Numbered from the stretch's first letter, positions 15,481 through 27,908 are shown. The stretch: DNA of 64,000 nt from Streptomyces nymphaeiformis (GCF_014203895.1 NZ_JACHJY010000006.1:434001-498000); one strand, 5' to 3'. Translations and numbers: made by a program. The notes: a model not told the origin generated them from the letters alone.

Positions 15481-16611
15481 ATGGCCATCGACACGCCCTA
15501 CCGGGCGATCTTCTGCGACCTGCTCACCGACCAGACGCTGGACATCCTCCCGCTGCGGGACGTCTCGTTCGACGACTACATCGGCAAGGCGGGCTCGCTC
15601 TCCGGCACGATCCCCATCCCCGACAAGGCCATCGCCGACCGCGTCAAGAAGGTCCGGGAGGGCCGCACCGCGGTCTACCTGGAGCGCGGCGGCGACCTGT
15701 GGTGGGGCGGCATCGTCTGGACCAGCACCCTGCAGTCCAGCGGCCGCGGGGTGCTGACCCTCGGCATCCAGGCCGCGACCTTCGACTCGTACGCCGGACG
15801 CCGCCGCATCCGTACGGACATCACGTACGCCACCCCCACCGACCAGCTGGAGATCGCCCGCCGGCTGTGGAGCGAACTCGACGTCCAGGCCTACCCCGGC
15901 GCCCCCGACGGCGAGGAGCCCCGCCGCCTCGGCATCACGTTCGGCGACGAGGTCCCCAAGTTCAAGAAGACGGCCTCGTGGCGCAAGGGCGACGAGACCG
16001 TCTACCTGGAGGCGCTCGACCAGCTCGCCGCCACGGAGAACGGCTTCGAGCACCAGATCCTGGTCTACCGCGACCCCGTCAGCGGCGCCCGGATCCGGCA
16101 GCTCCGCATCGGCGAGCCCAAGATCGTCACCGGCGCCACCGACCTGGTCTTCGACCGGCCCGGCGTCATCCTGTCGTACTCCTTCCCGTACGACGCGACC
16201 CGCGGCGGCACCACCGCCCTGGCCCGCGGCGCCTCCACCAACTCCAACGCCGCCGCCGAGTCCCGGCCGATCTTCTCCACCCAGCAGTACGCCAGCGACC
16301 TGCTCGCGGACGGCTGGCCGCTGATCGACCTGTCCTCGGACCACAACGAGATCACCGACCCGCTCGCCCTCGACTCGGTGGCCTCCACCGAGCTCAAGGA
16401 GGCGCGCGGCGCCGTCGTGATCCCGTCCATCAGCATCCACCTCGGCGGGATCGTCCCGCCCCAGCTCCTCGGCCGCGTCGCCCGCATCCGGATCACCGAC
16501 GAGTGGTACTCCCAGGGCCTCGACGCCCGGTACCGCATCATCGGCACCAAGGTCACTCCCCCGGAGCGCGGCCGCCCCGACACCGCCGAGCTCTACCTCG
16601 AGGAGGCCTGA
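15481..16611 (+). CDS. tail hub protein, siphovirus Gp37-like (Tal-type)
   Basis: The protein has 376 residues. Its layout (IFCDLLTDQTLDILPLRDVSF..., WWGGIVWTSTLQSSGRGVLTLGIQAATFDSYAGRRRI, then YFxxLxxxL-type central region and VPPQLLGRVARIRITDEWY at the end) matches the siphovirus ReqiPepy6 Gp37-like family, which I recognise from its first 110 residues. Such proteins are the trimeric hub closing the tube, the analogue of tail-associated lysozyme hubs. No lytic domain is fused here. It starts at ATG behind AAGGGGG; its stop overlaps the next start (TGATG). Confidence 0.7.
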   Translation: MAIDTPYRAIFCDLLTDQTLDILPLRDVSFDDYIGKAGSLSGTIPIPDKAIADRVKKVREGRTAVYLERGGDLWWGGIVWTSTLQSSGRGVLTLGIQAATFDSYAGRRRIRTDITYATPTDQLEIARRLWSELDVQAYPGAPDGEEPRRLGITFGDEVPKFKKTASWRKGDETVYLEALDQLAATENGFEHQILVYRDPVSGARIRQLRIGEPKIVTGATDLVFDRPGVILSYSFPYDATRGGTTALARGASTNSNAAAESRPIFSTQQYASDLLADGWPLIDLSSDHNEITDPLALDSVASTELKEARGAVVIPSISIHLGGIVPPQLLGRVARIRITDEWYSQGLDARYRIIGTKVTPPERGRPDTAELYLEEA

Positions 16612-17180
16612 TGCCCCAGCTGCCCGAGGACATCATCGACCGGCTCAACCAGATGGAACGCCGGCTCAAGGCCCTGTCCACCGCCGTGAACACCCGTCCC
16701 GCCGTCAACGAGTTCCGCCCGACGGCGACCGAGAGCGTCACCATCACCCGGCCGCTGTTCCGGATCTTCGACGGCTACAACCACGAGATCTTCGCGGACG
16801 ACATCATGACCGGCGGCCTCGCCCGGCCCTGGCTGCAGCTCATGCCGCCGCTGGCCACCGACGTGACCAAATGGCCCTCCACCACCGCCGCCGCCTTCAC
16901 GACCGTCGCCCGCTGCTCCAACCCCGTCTGGCAGCCCAAGATGCGACTCGCCATCAGCACGGCGGCGTCGAGCGGCGCCACCGGCCAGGTCCGCGTCCTC
17001 GTCGACAACGTCCCCTTCGGCCCCACGGTCACCGCCGGCACCACCTACGACTACATCGGCCTGCTGCCCGGCGACATGAAGGCCCGGTTCGGCCAGAGCA
17101 TGAACATCGAGATCCAGGCCCTCGCCACCGGCGGCACGGTCTACGCCCAGCCCGTCCTCATCCACGGCGCCCAGACCTGA
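16611..17180 (+). CDS. minor tail protein, hub associated
   Basis: The protein has 189 residues and overlaps the hub gene by one base, so it is translationally coupled. Residues about 5-25 (EDIIDRLNQMERRLKALS) form a short coiled coil, likely a trimer seed. The rest is a beta-rich domain (SVTITRPLFRIFD, KMRLAISTAASSGATGQVRV, DYIGLLPGDMKARFGQSMNI). This plan resembles small baseplate spike or fibre proteins. It has no detected catalytic motif. Position next to the hub suggests a peripheral baseplate protein. Confidence 0.55.
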   Translation: MPQLPEDIIDRLNQMERRLKALSTAVNTRPAVNEFRPTATESVTITRPLFRIFDGYNHEIFADDIMTGGLARPWLQLMPPLATDVTKWPSTTAAAFTTVARCSNPVWQPKMRLAISTAASSGATGQVRVLVDNVPFGPTVTAGTTYDYIGLLPGDMKARFGQSMNIEIQALATGGTVYAQPVLIHGAQT

Positions 17181-17193
17181 GCAGGAGCACTCC

Positions 17194-17574
17194 ATGAACA
17201 TCGACCCCACCCAGCCCTGGGGCGTGGCCATCGACTACGCGGGCCGCGCCGTCGTCAGCGAGAACGGCCACACCCTCTCCGTACGCGTCTACGACAACAG
17301 CCTGGGCAACACCGTCCAGCGCGACCCGGTGACGGGGCAGTACCCGGCGGTGTACGTCACGGCCGAGGTCACCGAGAAGGGCACCGGCGACGCCGTCCTG
17401 CGCGGCTCCGGCCTCGTCATCGTGGACGCGAAGGACGGCGCCCCGGCCGTCCCCGACCAGACCGCCGCCCAGCGGGCCGTGACCGCCGCCCTCGCCGACT
17501 TCGAGTCGCGCCGGGCCGCGTACGCCGCACTGTGCGCCACCTGGGCCCCGCCGGCCCCGGCACCCGCCCCGTAA
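17194..17574 (+). CDS. small tail-locus protein of unknown function
   Basis: The protein has 126 residues with AGGAGC upstream. The N-terminal 85 residues are beta-rich (WGVAIDYAGRAVVSENGHTL, VYVTAEVTEKGTGDAVLRGS); residues about 90-120 form a helix; it ends in a Pro/Ala tail. I recognise no family. It lies between the baseplate and lysis genes and is followed by a hairpin, so it closes the structural part of the operon. Confidence 0.5.
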   Translation: MNIDPTQPWGVAIDYAGRAVVSENGHTLSVRVYDNSLGNTVQRDPVTGQYPAVYVTAEVTEKGTGDAVLRGSGLVIVDAKDGAPAVPDQTAAQRAVTAALADFESRRAAYAALCATWAPPAPAPAP

Positions 17575-17596
17575 GACCCCGTACGAAGAAACCGCA

Positions 17597-17618
17597 GGCC
17601 CGCCGGACGCGGGCCTTT
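17597..17618 (+). terminator. hairpin between structural and lysis genes
   Basis: GGCCCGC (17597-17603) pairs perfectly with GCGGGCC (17609-17615), followed by TTT, just before the amidase ribosome site. It probably lowers lysis gene transcription relative to structural genes. Confidence 0.6.
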
Positions 17619-17639
17619 CTCATGTCCGGAGGACACCAG

Positions 17640-18551
17640 ATGGCCACTCCCCTCACCGCGGACCGGTTCGTCGCCGCGCTCCGCGCCGAAGGCGTCAACG
17701 TCGTCGAGCACCCCGGCTGGCGCACCCACAACCGCAACGGCCACGGCGCCTGGGGCCCCGTGACCGGCGTGATCATCCACCACACCGTCTCCGCCGGCAC
17801 CGCCAACTCCGTCGAGATGTGCTTCGACGGCTACGAGGGGCTGCCCGGCCCGCTCTGCCACGGCGTCATCGCCAAGGACGGCAGCGTCCACCTCGTCGCC
17901 AACGGCCGCGCCAACCACGCCGGCGGCGGCGACCCGTCCGTCCTCCAGGCCGTGATCAGCGAGACGTACGGAGACCGGCCGCCCGCCCCGCGCGAGCACC
18001 AGGGCAGCGCCGGCGCCGTCGACGGCAACTCCCGCTTCTACGGCTTCGAGTGCGTCAACCTCGGCGACGGCACCGACCCCTGGCCGCCCGCCCAGCTCGA
18101 CGCCATCGAACGGGTCTCCGCGGCCCTGTGCCGCGCCCACGGATGGGGCGCCCGCTCCGTCATCGGCCACAAGGAGTGGTCCGACTGGAAGGACGACCCG
18201 CGGGGCTTCGCCATGCCGACGATGCGCGACCGCGTCCAGGCCCGCCTGAACAAGGCCCCCGCCAAGCCGTCCGCCGACACCGCCAAGCCGGCCGCCCCCC
18301 GCCTCCAGCCCTTCCCGGGCACCTCGTTCTTCCGCGCGGAGACGAGCTCCCCGGTCATCACGGCCATGGGCCGCCGCCTCGTCGCCGAGGGCTGCTCCGC
18401 GTACACCGTCGGCCCGAGCCCCCGCTGGGGCGAGGCCGACCGGCTCAGCTACCAGAAGTGGCAGCACAAGCTCGGCTTCCGCGGCTCCGACGCCGACGGC
18501 ATCCCGGGCGCCGCCTCATGGAACGCCCTCAAGGTCCCGTACACGAAGTAA
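17640..18551 (+). CDS. N-acetylmuramoyl-L-alanine amidase (endolysin) with peptidoglycan-binding domain
   Basis: The protein has 303 residues from the ATG at 17640 behind GGAGGA. The Amidase_2/PGRP fold is visible: IIHHT (His47/48), FYGFECVNLG, and GHKEWSDWKDDPRG (His177, Asp185/186 as probable zinc ligand) give the zinc site that cuts the bond between muramic acid and L-Ala. Residues about 250-303 are a peptidoglycan-binding domain (YQKWQHKLGFRG...GIPGAASWNALK). There is no signal peptide, so it needs the holin that follows. It could instead be particle bound, but the position beside the holin favours host lysis. Confidence 0.88.
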   Translation: MATPLTADRFVAALRAEGVNVVEHPGWRTHNRNGHGAWGPVTGVIIHHTVSAGTANSVEMCFDGYEGLPGPLCHGVIAKDGSVHLVANGRANHAGGGDPSVLQAVISETYGDRPPAPREHQGSAGAVDGNSRFYGFECVNLGDGTDPWPPAQLDAIERVSAALCRAHGWGARSVIGHKEWSDWKDDPRGFAMPTMRDRVQARLNKAPAKPSADTAKPAAPRLQPFPGTSFFRAETSSPVITAMGRRLVAEGCSAYTVGPSPRWGEADRLSYQKWQHKLGFRGSDADGIPGAASWNALKVPYTK

Positions 18552-18568
18552 CCGCAAGGAGCACAGTG

Positions 18569-18802
18569 ATGTCCGATGCCGCCAAGCGCACGGCCCGTAC
18601 CGTCCTCCAGTCCGCCGTCGGCATCGCCGTCGTCCTCCCCGCCATCGTCGACGCCTCCGGCATCCCCGCGACCCTCCCCTGGGTCGCCGGGGCGCTGGCC
18701 GTCGCCGGCGGGCTGGCCCGCGTGATGGCCCTCGACCTGGTGCAGAACCTGCTGCCGTCCTGGCTGCGCCCCACCCCGGGCGGTGCCGATGACCGAGCCT
18801 GA
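18569..18802 (+). CDS. putative holin, two membrane segments
   Basis: The protein has 77 residues from the ATG at 18569 behind AAGGAG. It has two hydrophobic segments (VGIAVVLPAIVDASG and LPWVAGALAVAGGLARVMA) and a charged tail, typical of small phage holins. It directly follows the amidase and overlaps the next gene by 14 bases. Its role would be to let the amidase reach the wall. Confidence 0.7.
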   Translation: MSDAAKRTARTVLQSAVGIAVVLPAIVDASGIPATLPWVAGALAVAGGLARVMALDLVQNLLPSWLRPTPGGADDRA

Positions 18803-19052
18803 CCCGAACGATCCCGTCGCCGTCGCCCTCGAACTGGAACGGCTCCGCGGCACCCTGGAGGCCGGCTTCGCCCGCGTCGACGGCTCGCTCGCCCTGCTCG
18901 TGCAGCGCAGCGACCAGACCGACAGGCAGCTCGCCGACCACGAGGCCCGCCTCGACGACCTGGAACGGGCCCGCTGGCCCCTGACCAGCATCGCCGCGCT
19001 GGCCGCGGTGGCCACGGTCGCCGTCACGGCCTGGGAACTGACCGCGCGCTGA
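18789..19052 (+). CDS. small membrane protein of the lysis cassette
   Basis: The protein has 87 residues from ATG 18789 (GTG at 18783 is also possible). A helical N-terminus (VAVALELERLRGTLEAGFARVDG ... DHEARLDDLERA) likely forms a coiled coil and is followed by a single C-terminal membrane segment (LTSIAALAAVATVAVTAWEL). A second holin, an antiholin or a spanin-like helper are all possible. It is the last gene before the strong terminator at 19064-19104. Confidence 0.65.
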   Translation: MTEPDPNDPVAVALELERLRGTLEAGFARVDGSLALLVQRSDQTDRQLADHEARLDDLERARWPLTSIAALAAVATVAVTAWELTAR

Positions 19053-19063
19053 GGCGCCCGACC

Positions 19064-19104
19064 GGGGAGTGCTTCCTGCCGGACCCCGGCAGGAAGCACT
19101 CCCC
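19064..19104 (+). terminator. strong intrinsic terminator ending the tail operon
   Basis: A perfect 19-bp stem (19064-19082 with 19086-19104) with a 3-base loop begins 12 bases after the last lysis gene. It is the right boundary of the tail locus. Confidence 0.85.
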
Positions 19105-19190
19105 CACACGACCGACCCGCGCCCTGTCCCCCGGGGTCGTACGGGCGGACACTGCACAGAGGCTCGACCGGCCGACGAAGGGGGACCGTC

Positions 19191-19427
19191 ATGGCGACGG
19201 ACGACCAGACCGACGTCCACCTCACCCTCATCGAGTACGGCGCGGTGGCCGCCGAGTACGCCGCCGCCGCGACCCATCCCGACGCGCCCCGGGCGATCGT
19301 GGACGACTACGCCATCGTGGTCGACGCCCTCGCGCTCGCCCGCCGGGTCCCCACCGAGGACGTCCCCGCCGTCCTCGCCGTCGGCACCCGGGCACTCCTG
19401 CGGGTGCACCGCGCGCTGCTGGGCTAG
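19191..19427 (+). CDS. small protein of unknown function downstream of the tail locus
   Basis: The protein has 78 residues and starts at ATG behind GAAGGGGGA. It is helical and Ala-rich with many acidic residues (EYGAVAAEYAAAATHPDA, IVDDYAIVVDALALARRV). I recognise no family. It sits after the terminator of the tail operon and before the rpoC terminator, so it may be host-derived or an unlinked passenger. Confidence 0.5.
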   Translation: MATDDQTDVHLTLIEYGAVAAEYAAAATHPDAPRAIVDDYAIVVDALALARRVPTEDVPAVLAVGTRALLRVHRALLG

Positions 19428-19433
19428 CGAACG

Positions 19434-19471
19434 CCGAAGGGCGGCACCCCTCGCGGGGTGCCGCCCTTCGG
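19434..19471. terminator. bidirectional terminator of rpoC and the small gene
   Basis: A perfect 17-bp stem (19434-19450 with 19455-19471, loop TCGC) lies between the convergent ends of the small rightward gene and rpoC. Confidence 0.85.
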
Positions 19472-19481
19472 TTCGCACTGC

Positions 19482-23381
<3,900 letters not shown>

Positions 23382-23446
23382 TATGCGTCAATCCCTCTCA
23401 GGGTTGTAAGGCTTTGGGGTCTGATACGGGGGTCCTGGGGCCGGCG

Positions 23447-23476
23447 GGGGACTCAGTGGTGTTTCACCGAGTCCCC
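23447..23476 (-). other. hairpin in the rpoB-rpoC gap
   Basis: GGGGACTC (23447-23454) pairs with GAGTCCCC (23469-23476) around an inner GGTG/CACC stem. There is no T-tract, so an RNA processing or attenuation element is likelier than a full terminator. Confidence 0.4.
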
Positions 23477-23490
23477 GCACCGGACTCCCG

Positions 23491-26400
23491 TCAGACCTCT
23501 TCGACGCTGCTCGGCTCGCGCCGGGACAGGTCGATGCCGAGCTCCTCCGCTGCGCGGAAGACGTCCTCGTCGGTGTCGCGCATCTCGATGGACATGCCGT
23601 CCGAGGACAGCACCTCCACGTTGAGGCACAGGGACTGCATCTCCTTGATGAGGACCTTGAAGGACTCGGGGATGCCGGGCTCAGGGATGTTCTCGCCCTT
23701 GACGATGGCCTCGTAGACCTTCACGCGGCCGGTCACGTCGTCGGACTTGATCGTCAGCAGCTCCTGGAGGGCGTACGCGGCGCCGTAAGCCTCCAGCGCC
23801 CACACCTCCATCTCGCCGAAGCGCTGGCCACCGAACTGGGCCTTACCACCCAGCGGCTGCTGGGTGATCATCGAGTACGGGCCGGTCGAACGCGCGTGCA
23901 GCTTGTCGTCGACCAGGTGGTGGAGCTTGAGGATGTACATGTACCCGACGGAGATCGGGTCCGGGAACGGCTCGCCGGAGCGGCCGTCGAACAGGCGCGC
24001 CTTGCCGGACGGGAGCACCATGCGCTCGCCGTCCCGGTTCGGGATGGTGTGCTGGAGCAGACCCGCGAGCTCGTCCTCACGCGCACCGTCGAAGACCGGG
24101 GTGGCGACGTTGGTGCCGGGGGCGACCTGGTCGGCGCCGATCGCCTGGAGGCGCTGCGCCCACTCGTCCGCGAGGCCGGAGACGTCCCAGCCGCGGCTGG
24201 CGAGCCAGCCGAGGTGGATCTCCAGGACCTGTCCCGGGTTCATTCGGGACGGGACACCCAGCGGGTTGAGGATGATGTCGACCGGAGTTCCGTCCTCGAG
24301 GAACGGCATGTCCTCGATCGGAAGGATCTTGGAGATGACACCCTTGTTGCCGTGACGGCCGGCGAGCTTGTCACCGTCGGTGATCTTGCGCTTCTGGGCG
24401 ACGTAGACGCGGACCAGCTGGTTCACGCCCGGGGGAAGCTCGTCGCCCTCCTCGCGGTCGAAGACGCGGACGCCGATGATCTTGCCGATCTCGCCGTGCG
24501 GCACCTTCAGCGAGGTGTCACGGACCTCACGGGCCTTCTCACCGAAGATCGCGCGGAGCAGGCGCTCCTCCGGGGTCAGCTCGGTCTCACCCTTCGGGGT
24601 GACCTTGCCGACCAGGATGTCGCCGGCGACGACCTCGGCACCGATGCGGATGATGCCGCGCTCGTCGAGGTCCGCGAGGACCTCCTCGGAGACGTTCGGG
24701 ATGTCCCGGGTGATCTCCTCGGGGCCGAGCTTGGTGTCACGGGCGTCGACCTCGTGCTCCTCGATGTGGATCGAGGAGAGGACGTCGTCCTGCACGAGGC
24801 GCTGCGACAGGATGATCGCGTCCTCGTAGTTGTGGCCCTCCCACGGCATGAACGCCACGAGGAGGTTCTTGCCGAGCGCCATCTCGCCGTCTTCGGTGGC
24901 GGGACCGTCGGCGAGGACCTGGCCCTCGATGACGCGCTGCCCCTCGTCCACGACGACCTTCTGGTTCACAGAGGTGCCCTGGTTGGAGCGGGAGAACTTG
25001 TGCAGGCGGTACGTGATGTACGTGCCGTCGTCGTTGGCGACCGTGATGTAGTCGGCCGACAGCTCCTGGACGACACCGTCCTTCTCGGCCTTGAGCACGT
25101 CGCCGGCGTCGGTGGCGCAGCGGTACTCCATGCCGGTGCCGACGAGCGGGGCCTCCGACTTAATGAGCGGGACGGCCTGACGCATCATGTTCGCGCCCAT
25201 GAGGGCACGGTTGGCGTCGTCGTGCTCGAGGAAGGGGATCATGGCGGTCGCGACCGACACCATCTGGCGCGGCGAGACGTCCATGTAGTCCACGTCCGAG
25301 GGCTCGACGTAGTCGACCTCGCCGCCACGCTTACGGACCAGGACGCGCGGCTCGGTGAAGCGGAGCTCGTCGTTCAGGGTCGCGTTCGCCTGGGCGATGA
25401 CGAAGCGGTCCTCCTCGTCGGCGGTGACGTAGTCGACCTCGTCGGTGACCTGGCCGTCGACGACCTTGCGGTACGGCGTCTCGATGAAGCCGAAGGGGTT
25501 GATCCGGCCGTACGAGGCGAGCGAACCGATCAGACCGATGTTCGGGCCTTCGGGGGTCTCGATCGGGCACATGCGTCCGTAGTGGGACGGGTGCACGTCT
25601 CGGACCTCGAAGCCGGCCCGCTCACGGGAGAGACCACCGGGACCCAGTGCCGAGAGACGACGCTTGTGCGTCAGACCCGACAGCGGGTTGTTCTGGTCCA
25701 TGAACTGGGACAACTGGCTGGTGCCGAAGAACTCCTTGATGGAGGCGACGACCGGCCGGATGTTGATCAGGGTCTGCGGCGTGATCGCCTCGACGTCCTG
25801 GGTGGTCATCCGCTCGCGGACGACGCGCTCCATACGAGCCAGACCCGTGCGGACCTGGTTCTGGATGAGCTCGCCGACGTTGCGCAGACGACGGTTGCCG
25901 AAGTGGTCGATGTCGTCGGGCTCGACGACGATCTCGTTGCCGTTCTCGCCGACCGTCTCGGTCTCGCCCGCGTGGAGCTTCACGAGGTACTTGATCGTGG
26001 CGATGATGTCGTCGGTGGTGAGGACACCGGCGTCCAGCGGCTCGTCGGCGCCGAGCTTCTTGTTCACCTTGTAGCGGCCGACCTTCGCGAGGTCGTAGCG
26101 CTTCGGGTTGAAGTAGAGGTTCTCGAGCAGCGTCTGAGCGGCCTCACGGGTCGGCGGCTCGCCCGGACGCAGCTTGCGGTAGATGTCGAGCAGCGCGTCG
26201 TCCTGGCCCTGGGTGTGGTCCTTCTCCAGGGTGGCGCGCATCGACTCGTACTCGCCGAACTCCTGCAGGATCTGCTCGGTGGTCCAGCCGAGGGCCTTCA
26301 GGAGGACGGTGACGGACTGCTTGCGCTTGCGGTCGATGCGGACACCGACCAGGTCGCGCTTGTCGATCTCCATCTCCAGCCAGGCACCCCGGGACGGGAT

Positions 26401-26973
26401 GATCTTGGCGGAGAAGATGTCCTTGTCGGACGTCTTGTCGATGGAGGAGTCGAAGTAGACACCGGGGGAACGGACCAGCTGCGACACCACGACACGCTCG
26501 GTGCCGTTGATGACGAAGGTGCCCTTGCTGGTCATGAGCGGGAAGTCGCCCATGAAGACAGTCTGGGACTTGATCTCGCCGGTCTCGTTGTTGGTGAACT
26601 CGGCGGTGACGAAGAGCGGGGCGCCGTACGTGAAGTCACGGTCCTTGCACTCGTCGATCGAGTTCTTCGGCGGCTCGAAGCGGTGGTCGCGGAAGGTCAG
26701 CGACATCGACCCGGAGAAGTCCTCGATCGGGGAGATCTCCTCGAAGATCTCCTCCAGACCGGACTTCGTGGGGACGTCCTGTCCCGACTCAAGGGCAGCC
26801 TCGACGCGAGCCTTCCAGGCGGCGTTGCCGAGCAGCCAGTCAAAGCTCTCGGTCTGCAGCGCGAGGAGGTTCGGAACCTCGAGGGGCTCCTTGATCTTTG
26901 CAAAGGAGATGCGCAGCGGGGCGGTGCTTGCGCCGTTGTTCGTATTGGTCGAGGCGTTGCGCGAGGCGGCCAA
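23491..26973 (-). CDS. rpoB: DNA-directed RNA polymerase subunit beta
   Basis: The protein has 1160 residues from a TTG start at 26973 (reading LAASRNAS, GGAAGGA about 9 bases upstream), which matches the known Streptomyces N-terminus; an open frame extending to 27060 is not used. The rifampicin region (FFGTSQLSQFMDQNN, LTHKRRLSALGPGG) is wild type, so the enzyme should be rifampicin sensitive. It forms the catalytic core with RpoC. The upstream gap carries a terminator and the rpoB promoter, so expression is partly independent of rplJL. Confidence 0.97.
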   Translation of the reverse strand: MAASRNASTNTNNGASTAPLRISFAKIKEPLEVPNLLALQTESFDWLLGNAAWKARVEAALESGQDVPTKSGLEEIFEEISPIEDFSGSMSLTFRDHRFEPPKNSIDECKDRDFTYGAPLFVTAEFTNNETGEIKSQTVFMGDFPLMTSKGTFVINGTERVVVSQLVRSPGVYFDSSIDKTSDKDIFSAKIIPSRGAWLEMEIDKRDLVGVRIDRKRKQSVTVLLKALGWTTEQILQEFGEYESMRATLEKDHTQGQDDALLDIYRKLRPGEPPTREAAQTLLENLYFNPKRYDLAKVGRYKVNKKLGADEPLDAGVLTTDDIIATIKYLVKLHAGETETVGENGNEIVVEPDDIDHFGNRRLRNVGELIQNQVRTGLARMERVVRERMTTQDVEAITPQTLINIRPVVASIKEFFGTSQLSQFMDQNNPLSGLTHKRRLSALGPGGLSRERAGFEVRDVHPSHYGRMCPIETPEGPNIGLIGSLASYGRINPFGFIETPYRKVVDGQVTDEVDYVTADEEDRFVIAQANATLNDELRFTEPRVLVRKRGGEVDYVEPSDVDYMDVSPRQMVSVATAMIPFLEHDDANRALMGANMMRQAVPLIKSEAPLVGTGMEYRCATDAGDVLKAEKDGVVQELSADYITVANDDGTYITYRLHKFSRSNQGTSVNQKVVVDEGQRVIEGQVLADGPATEDGEMALGKNLLVAFMPWEGHNYEDAIILSQRLVQDDVLSSIHIEEHEVDARDTKLGPEEITRDIPNVSEEVLADLDERGIIRIGAEVVAGDILVGKVTPKGETELTPEERLLRAIFGEKAREVRDTSLKVPHGEIGKIIGVRVFDREEGDELPPGVNQLVRVYVAQKRKITDGDKLAGRHGNKGVISKILPIEDMPFLEDGTPVDIILNPLGVPSRMNPGQVLEIHLGWLASRGWDVSGLADEWAQRLQAIGADQVAPGTNVATPVFDGAREDELAGLLQHTIPNRDGERMVLPSGKARLFDGRSGEPFPDPISVGYMYILKLHHLVDDKLHARSTGPYSMITQQPLGGKAQFGGQRFGEMEVWALEAYGAAYALQELLTIKSDDVTGRVKVYEAIVKGENIPEPGIPESFKVLIKEMQSLCLNVEVLSSDGMSIEMRDTDEDVFRAAEELGIDLSRREPSSVEEV

Positions 26974-27521
26974 GAGGGGGTCCTTCCGAGGGCTCGGACT
27001 CACTACGCGCGTACCGGTCCCCAGCAACGCTTCACGGCAGACGTTTCCTGAGATGACCAAAAGGCCAGGTCAGACGGGGTCGGTCCACGAAGCTGATGCG
27101 AAGGTATGCCCCTGGTGACGGGCAGGAGGCAGCTAACAGGCAGCGCAAAGGGTCAGTGTAGCCACTTGGCTCACTGATGTCCAGGGCGACTTCTTCGCGA
27201 CCCTCGTTGCTCTCAACTCCGCGGTACCTCGCGCCGTGCGGCGCACCTCGATACTGCCCGTTCAGTCGTCGATCCATGCCTCGGAAACGGATCGTTGTGA
27301 CGACGCGTCCTGAGAATTGCGCGCTGCGTGCGGTTCGTCAAGACCCGCCGGTCTGCGGGGCGCACGGCGAAGATCACCATACTCCGCTTCCGGCGCCTCC
27401 CGGGTACCCCGCCACGCCGTCCCGGGAACGCCGAAAGGCGACCACCCAGAAGGGTGATCGCCTTTCGCTGCCCCCGCGTTACACGGGGGGCAGGAGTCAG
27501 CTACAGCGACTCGAAACGGTC
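26974..27521 (-). promoter_or_regulatory. rplL-rpoB intergenic region with rpoB promoter
   Basis: This gap of about 550 bases contains the terminator after rplL (27432-27467) and the rpoB leader and promoter. Overlapping open frames here have no protein-like sequence. I could not fix a promoter motif. Confidence 0.5.
27432..27467 (-). terminator. terminator/attenuator after rplL
   Basis: CGAAAGGCGA-C-CACCC pairs with GGGTG-A-TCGCCTTTCG with one mismatch and an AGAA loop. Its position between rplL and rpoB matches the known attenuator that lowers rpoBC transcription relative to L7/L12. Confidence 0.7.
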
Positions 27522-27908
27522 TTACTTGACCGTGACGGAGGCGCCGGCGGCCTTGAGGGACTCGGCAGCCTTCTCGGCGGCCTCCTTCGCGACCTTCTCG
27601 AGGACCGGCTTCGGGGTGCCGTCGACGAGGTCCTTGGCCTCCTTGAGGCCCAGGGAGGTGAGCTCGCGCACGACCTTGATGACCTGGATCTTCTTGTCGC
27701 CGGCACCCTCGAGGATGACGTCGAACTCGTCCTGCTCCTCGGCCTGGGCGGCACCCTCGCCACCACCGACGGCGGGACCGGCAACGGCGACGGCCGCGGC
27801 GGCGGTGACGTCGAACTTCTCCTCGAAGGCCTTCACGAACTCGGAGAGCTCGATGAGGGTCATCTCCTCGAACTGGGCGAGGAGGTCGTCCTGAGAGAGC
27901 TTCGCCAT
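27522..27908 (-). CDS. rplL: 50S ribosomal protein L7/L12
   Basis: The protein has 128 residues from the ATG at 27908 (MAKLSQDDLL, with GGAAGGA upstream). It has an N-terminal dimerisation helix, an Ala/Gly hinge (AAAAVAVAGPAVGGGEGAA) and the C-terminal factor-binding domain with KIQVIKVVRELTSLGLKEAK. Several copies form the ribosomal stalk that recruits translation GTPases. It follows rplJ by 112 bases. Confidence 0.97.
   Translation of the reverse strand: MAKLSQDDLLAQFEEMTLIELSEFVKAFEEKFDVTAAAAVAVAGPAVGGGEGAAQAEEQDEFDVILEGAGDKKIQVIKVVRELTSLGLKEAKDLVDGTPKPVLEKVAKEAAEKAAESLKAAGASVTVK

Noticed and set aside
14343..17180. A 945-codon open frame across the tail fibre and hub genes
   Set aside because: Only its last part (from 16611) is a gene; the upstream part is Arg/Pro/Gly-rich shadow of the real frames.
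700..19105. Contractile tailocin or contractile injection system
   Set aside because: No sheath, no baseplate wedge/gp25-like, no spike and no AAA ATPase sequence found; the tube, Dit and Gp37-like hub fit a non-contractile tail.
700..19105. Complete or decaying prophage
   Set aside because: No integrase, terminase, portal, capsid or replication gene and no broken tail gene; selective retention of the tail block fits a domesticated particle better.
23491..27060. A longer RpoB starting at 27060
   Set aside because: The TTG start at 26973 has GGAAGGA upstream and gives the known Streptomyces N-terminus.
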